NCBI GenBank assembly: GCA_050114795.1
Contig: JASFRS010000009.1
Coordinates: 1 to 26,902, forward strand
Direction: 5' to 3'
DNA length: 26,902 bases
Source: JASFRS01 sp050114795
GTDB lineage: Bacteria; Pseudomonadota; Alphaproteobacteria; Sphingomonadales; CAKZYD01
Shown here: positions 23,773 to 26,902 of the stretch, piece after piece
Layout: each line of letters opens with the position of its first letter
Numbering within the stretch: position 1 is the first letter of the stretch
Notes under the pieces: generated by a model
Seen by the model: only the letters and a program-made list of their open reading frames with translations
What the model was told of the DNA's origin: nothing
The model's database searches: none
Made by a program: the position numbers and the translations under genes

Positions 23773-25133
23773 GGTAAAATCTCCTCCAACGCAGTACAGA
23801 GCGCGTCAATATCTTCTAAAGCGACCGTTTCTGTCACCGCCACCAACATATAGTTTTCAAAAGCTTTTTCATCTGGATACAAACGATTTAAGCCAATCCC
23901 ACCCAAAATATTCCGGTCCGCCAACTGCCGCAGTACGGGCATGGAGGCCTCAGGCAGTTGCAGCGTGAATTCATTGAAGAAAGGCCCATTCATCAATTTT
24001 ACGCCTTTGACTTTGGCAAGCTTTTCTGCGGCATAGACTGCCAGACCATGATTTAAAGCAGCCAATTCACGCAGGCCCTTTTCGCCCAGTAAAGTCATAT
24101 GTGCGCTAAAGGCTAAAGAACACAGGCCAGAATTGGTACAGATATTAGACGTAGCCTTTTCCCGGCGGATATGTTGCTCCCTCGTTGAAAGTGTCAGCAC
24201 ATAACCACGGTTGCCATCCGCATCTACGGTTTCGCCGCAAAGCCGTCCCGGCATCTGCCGAACAAATTTCTGCCGCGTTGCAAATAATCCCAGATAAGGA
24301 CCGCCAAATTGCAAACCAACGCCCAGCGCTTGACCTTCGCCCGCCACAATGTCAGCCCCCATATCACCCGGCGCACGAATAGCGCCCAAGGCCACAGGTT
24401 CCGTCACGATGACAATCAGCAATGCCCCTTTAGCATGCGCCTTTTCCGCAAGACCGGATAAGTCGCGGATATGGCCAAAAACATTCGGATATTGAACCAC
24501 GACACAGGACGTATCCTGGTCCAGCGCAGCACTCAATGCTTCAATATCGTCACCAGGCGCACCCATCGCTAATTCAGGCTTATTCGCCACAAGCGCATCA
24601 TCGGAATAGGCTGTCATGGATTTTGCCACATCCACATAATGGGGATGCAGACCACCAGACAGCAGCGCCTTTTTCCGTCTTGTCACGCGCGCCGCCATCA
24701 ATATCGCTTCAAGACAGGCGGTCGAGCCGTCATAAAGCGACGCATTGGCCACATCCATTCCATAAAGGCGCGCGACCTGTGTTTGGAATTCAAAAAGATA
24801 TTGCAGCGTGCCCTGCGCAATCTCCGGCTGATAAGGCGTGTAAGCGGTTAGAAATTCCCCCCTTTGAATGATGTGATCCACGCTTGCTGGCACATGATGG
24901 CGATAAGCCCCTGCGCCTAAGAAAAACGGCACTTTTCCAGCGCACAAATTGGCTTCAGCATAGGCGCCAATCAACCGTTCCACTTGCCTCTCACTGGCAT
25001 GAGTCGGCAAATCCACAGGTTTGTCCAACAAAGCCGATTTTGGGACATCGCGGAATAAATCGTCGATATGGTCCACGCCGATTTTATCCAGCATGGCGCG
25101 GCGGTCCGCATCATTTAAAGGAAGATAACGCAT
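23769..25133 (-). CDS. gcvPA: Glycine dehydrogenase (decarboxylating) subunit 1
   Basis: N-terminal half of the split P protein, 454 aa, which forms the heterodimer or heterotetramer with GcvPB. Family blocks include the MRYLPLNDADRRAML start, GAGAYRHHVPASVDHI around 73-88 (ligands near the active site), and AYTPYQPEIAQGTLQYLFEFQ directly after it. The start is 5 bp after the gcvH stop. Many bacteria have a single fused GcvP; the split form here is a genuine variant, since both halves are full length and have their own starts. Confidence 0.97.
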   Translation of the reverse strand: MRYLPLNDADRRAMLDKIGVDHIDDLFRDVPKSALLDKPVDLPTHASERQVERLIGAYAEANLCAGKVPFFLGAGAYRHHVPASVDHIIQRGEFLTAYTPYQPEIAQGTLQYLFEFQTQVARLYGMDVANASLYDGSTACLEAILMAARVTRRKKALLSGGLHPHYVDVAKSMTAYSDDALVANKPELAMGAPGDDIEALSAALDQDTSCVVVQYPNVFGHIRDLSGLAEKAHAKGALLIVIVTEPVALGAIRAPGDMGADIVAGEGQALGVGLQFGGPYLGLFATRQKFVRQMPGRLCGETVDADGNRGYVLTLSTREQHIRREKATSNICTNSGLCSLAFSAHMTLLGEKGLRELAALNHGLAVYAAEKLAKVKGVKLMNGPFFNEFTLQLPEASMPVLRQLADRNILGGIGLNRLYPDEKAFENYMLVAVTETVALEDIDALCTALEEILP

Positions 25134-25138
25134 AAGGT

Positions 25139-25513
25139 CTACTCAAGCTCAGCGATGAAAGATTTATATCCGTCTTCATCCATTAATTCATCAATCTGCC
25201 CTTTATCCGCCAGGCGAAGCTTGAAGAACCACCCCTCTCCCTCAGGGTCAGAGTTCACCATATCAGGTGCATCAACCAGAGCGTCATTTACCGCAATGAC
25301 TTCACCGCTTACAGGTGCGTAAACTTCGCTTGCGGCCTTTACGGATTCAACAACAGCGGCCTCATCACCCTGAGTCAGATTTGCCCCGACTTCAGGCAGT
25401 TCAACAAACACCACATCACCCAAAGCATTTTGCGCATAATCAGTAACACCAATTGTTGCTTCATCGCCCTCAATGCTAATCCACTCATGGTCTTTAGAAT
25501 ATTTTACGGTCAT
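25139..25513 (-). CDS. gcvH: Glycine cleavage system H protein
   Basis: The 124-aa lipoyl carrier that shuttles the aminomethyl intermediate from GcvP to GcvT and is reoxidised by lipoamide dehydrogenase (not in this window). The lipoylated Lys is Lys59 in VVESVKAASEVYAPVSGEV. The HEWISIEGDEATIGVTDYAQ start and the WFFKLRL segment are typical. An AGGGG box sits 8 bases before the ATG, and the start overlaps the gcvT stop by 4 bp. Confidence 0.98.
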   Translation of the reverse strand: MTVKYSKDHEWISIEGDEATIGVTDYAQNALGDVVFVELPEVGANLTQGDEAAVVESVKAASEVYAPVSGEVIAVNDALVDAPDMVNSDPEGEGWFFKLRLADKGQIDELMDEDGYKSFIAELE

Positions 25514-26646
25514 TTCTGCACCCCTGTTTTGCGCACATAAGATTTCGTAACAAAAGGCATTTTAGCGACCACCGCCTCCAGCCTCTTACCGCGCACTAAA
25601 ATTCCAACTTCACTGCCTTCGGCACTATAATCCGTGGCGACATAGCCCATAGCAATCGGCCCACCTACGCTCGGCGCAAAACCGCCTGAGGTGATTTTGC
25701 CAATAACATCACCAGTCTCATTGACAATCTCCGCCCCTTCGCGCGCGGGTTGCCTTCCTAATAATTTAAGGCCCACGCGCTTGCGTGTCGTACCATCCAT
25801 TAATTGTGAAAGGATAATATCAGCTCCTGGGAAACCACCTTCTTCTCTTCGGCGTTTTGACAAAGCGAAATTCAGCGCCGCTTCAACCGGCGTGGTGCTT
25901 TCATCAATGTCATGTCCATAGAGACAAAGCCCAGCCTCAAGCCGCAAGCTATCCCGTGCGCCAAGGCCAATTGGTGCTACACCGTCAAAATCAAGAAGCG
26001 CCCGCGCGACTGTTTCAGCATGTGACGCTGGCAGCGATATCTCAAACCCGTCTTCACCCGTATATCCGGAACGAGAGATCCAGCAGGCAACGCCCAGCAA
26101 TTCAAAGCTACCCGCACTCATAAAAGATAGATTTGCCACAGCAGGGCTTAAAGTGGACAAAGCCGCTTCAGCCTCCGGCCCTTGGAGGGCAAGCAACGCC
26201 TTGTCTTCCAAAATTTCGATTTCAATGCCCTGTGGCTCTAATGCACTGCGCAAATGCGCGATATCCTGGTCTTTAACCGCCGCGTTGACGACAAGATATA
26301 AGTCATTCTCACGTCGGGTAATCATCAGGTCATCCAAAATGCCGCCCTGTTCATTGGTGAACAGGCTGTAACGCAGCTTGCCCAACGCCAGATTTTGAAC
26401 GTCTCCAGTGACCAAGGCTTCGAGCGCCTTGTCCGCCCCTTCCCCTTTAAGAAGAAGCTGACCCATATGAGAGACATCAAACAAACCCGCATGGGCGCGA
26501 CAATGGAGATGCTCCCCCATAATCCCCATGGGATATTGGACTGGCATGGCATAGCCCGCAAAAGGCACCATTTTGCCACCCAACTCCCGGTGCAGCACAT
26601 CCAAGGCTGTTGTCTTTAATTCAGTATTGGCGTTTTGCTCGTTCAC
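25510..26646 (-). CDS. gcvT: Glycine cleavage system T protein (aminomethyltransferase)
   Basis: Transfers the methylene unit from aminomethyl-GcvH to tetrahydrofolate, releasing ammonia. At 378 aa it has normal length. Family blocks: MVPFAGYAMPVQYP at 31-44, HAGLFDVSHMGQ, SRSGYTGEDGFE, and LGARDSLRLEAGLCLYGHDID, which contributes folate-site residues. It starts with GTG at 26644-26646; AGGGAG lies a suitable distance upstream and no in-frame ATG is nearby. It is the first gene of the gcvT-gcvH-gcvPA-gcvPB operon and sits about 57 nt downstream of the glycine riboswitch. Confidence 0.97.
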   Translation of the reverse strand: MNEQNANTELKTTALDVLHRELGGKMVPFAGYAMPVQYPMGIMGEHLHCRAHAGLFDVSHMGQLLLKGEGADKALEALVTGDVQNLALGKLRYSLFTNEQGGILDDLMITRRENDLYLVVNAAVKDQDIAHLRSALEPQGIEIEILEDKALLALQGPEAEAALSTLSPAVANLSFMSAGSFELLGVACWISRSGYTGEDGFEISLPASHAETVARALLDFDGVAPIGLGARDSLRLEAGLCLYGHDIDESTTPVEAALNFALSKRRREEGGFPGADIILSQLMDGTTRKRVGLKLLGRQPAREGAEIVNETGDVIGKITSGGFAPSVGGPIAMGYVATDYSAEGSEVGILVRGKRLEAVVAKMPFVTKSYVRKTGVQK

Positions 26647-26702
26647 CCCATGCTCCCTAAGACAAAGTGTCGTACAAGGCTGAAATAGATTTCAACCTGC
26701 AC

Positions 26703-26897
26703 GCCCCCTCTGTCACGGAACCTGAGAGATTTACCGGATTTGCATCCGTTTACGCCCGTCGGTGGAGAAGCTTTTGCCGCTCACTTTCCAGAGTGTTCCT
26801 ATATTGCCCGCGCGGTCCGCTGACCTGAGAGTTTCCGGGGCGGTTGCTCCTTCGGTGGCAATGGCTTTATTCAATCACCATCGCGCTCTCCCGCGCA
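26703..26897 (-). promoter_or_regulatory. Tandem glycine riboswitch (two aptamers) controlling gcvT operon
   Basis: Read on the minus strand, two glycine aptamers follow each other. Aptamer 1 (about 26897-26808) has GGGAGAGCGC, CCACCGAAGGAGCAA and ACTCTCAGG, closed by GCGCGG/CCGCGC (26896-26891 with 26815-26810). A linker includes ACTCTGGAAAG. Aptamer 2 (about 26797-26703) has CCACCGACGGGCGTAAA, ATCTCTCAGG and GACAGAGGGGG. These are the conserved blocks of the known class. Glycine binding normally turns on gcv genes. The RNA leader runs close to the window edge, so the promoter lies outside. Confidence 0.93.
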
Positions 26898-26902
26898 GTC
26901 AC

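Overview
The window reads as a chromosomal segment of an alphaproteobacterium, probably marine or otherwise aquatic, with moderate GC. This is inferred from the gene set: a quinone-type PyrD, an intracellular PhaZ-type PHB depolymerase, a LapG-like transglutaminase-fold protease, an Atm1-type exporter, PEP-CTERM proteins, and a split glycine decarboxylase behind a tandem glycine riboswitch. No rRNA, tRNA, CRISPR array, prophage or transposase was seen. I cannot name a genus.

Layout. 1-3.6 kb: the 3' end of bacterioferritin, convergent pyrD, a secreted DUF885 metallopeptidase-like protein and a small unknown gene. 3.6-5.6 kb: a repeat-rich intergenic stretch, then phaZ (minus strand) broken by one in-frame TAG. 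5.6-6.9 kb: the FAD and 2Fe-2S subunits of a molybdenum hydroxylase, without the catalytic large subunit. 6.9-7.5 kb: a long intergenic stretch that appears to hold an unannotated minus-strand structured RNA (promoter-like -35/-10, several stem-loops, strong intrinsic terminator). 7.5-10.5 kb: a plus-strand operon of an AGCS sodium:alanine/glycine symporter, an SDR that lacks the catalytic Tyr, and a type I methionine aminopeptidase. 10.5-15.8 kb, minus strand: a POT peptide transporter with its own terminator, then an operon of a lipoprotein amidohydrolase, a second amidohydrolase that has lost its metal ligands, and a classical SDR. 16.0-20.0 kb, plus strand: a LapG-like protease, then an alanine-glyoxylate-type aminotransferase closely followed by an Atm1-like ABC exporter. 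20.1-22.3 kb: a small membrane protein and two tandem PEP-CTERM paralogues with a spondin_N-like look; the small gene and the first paralogue share an upstream TGCATRTGCAT element. 22.3-26.9 kb, minus strand: the glycine cleavage operon gcvT-gcvH-gcvPA-gcvPB, led by a two-aptamer glycine riboswitch at the right edge.

Functional links. Several genes fit amino-acid and peptide use: the POT importer with two secreted amidohydrolases and a DUF885 protein, the AGCS symporter, an aminotransferase that can make glycine from glyoxylate, and glycine cleavage feeding one-carbon units. This is inference from family functions. The points most worth a second look are the RNA-like locus at about 6972-7370, the nonsense codon between the catalytic residues of phaZ, the active/inactive amidohydrolase pair, and the small-protein/PEP-CTERM cluster with its shared palindromic element.
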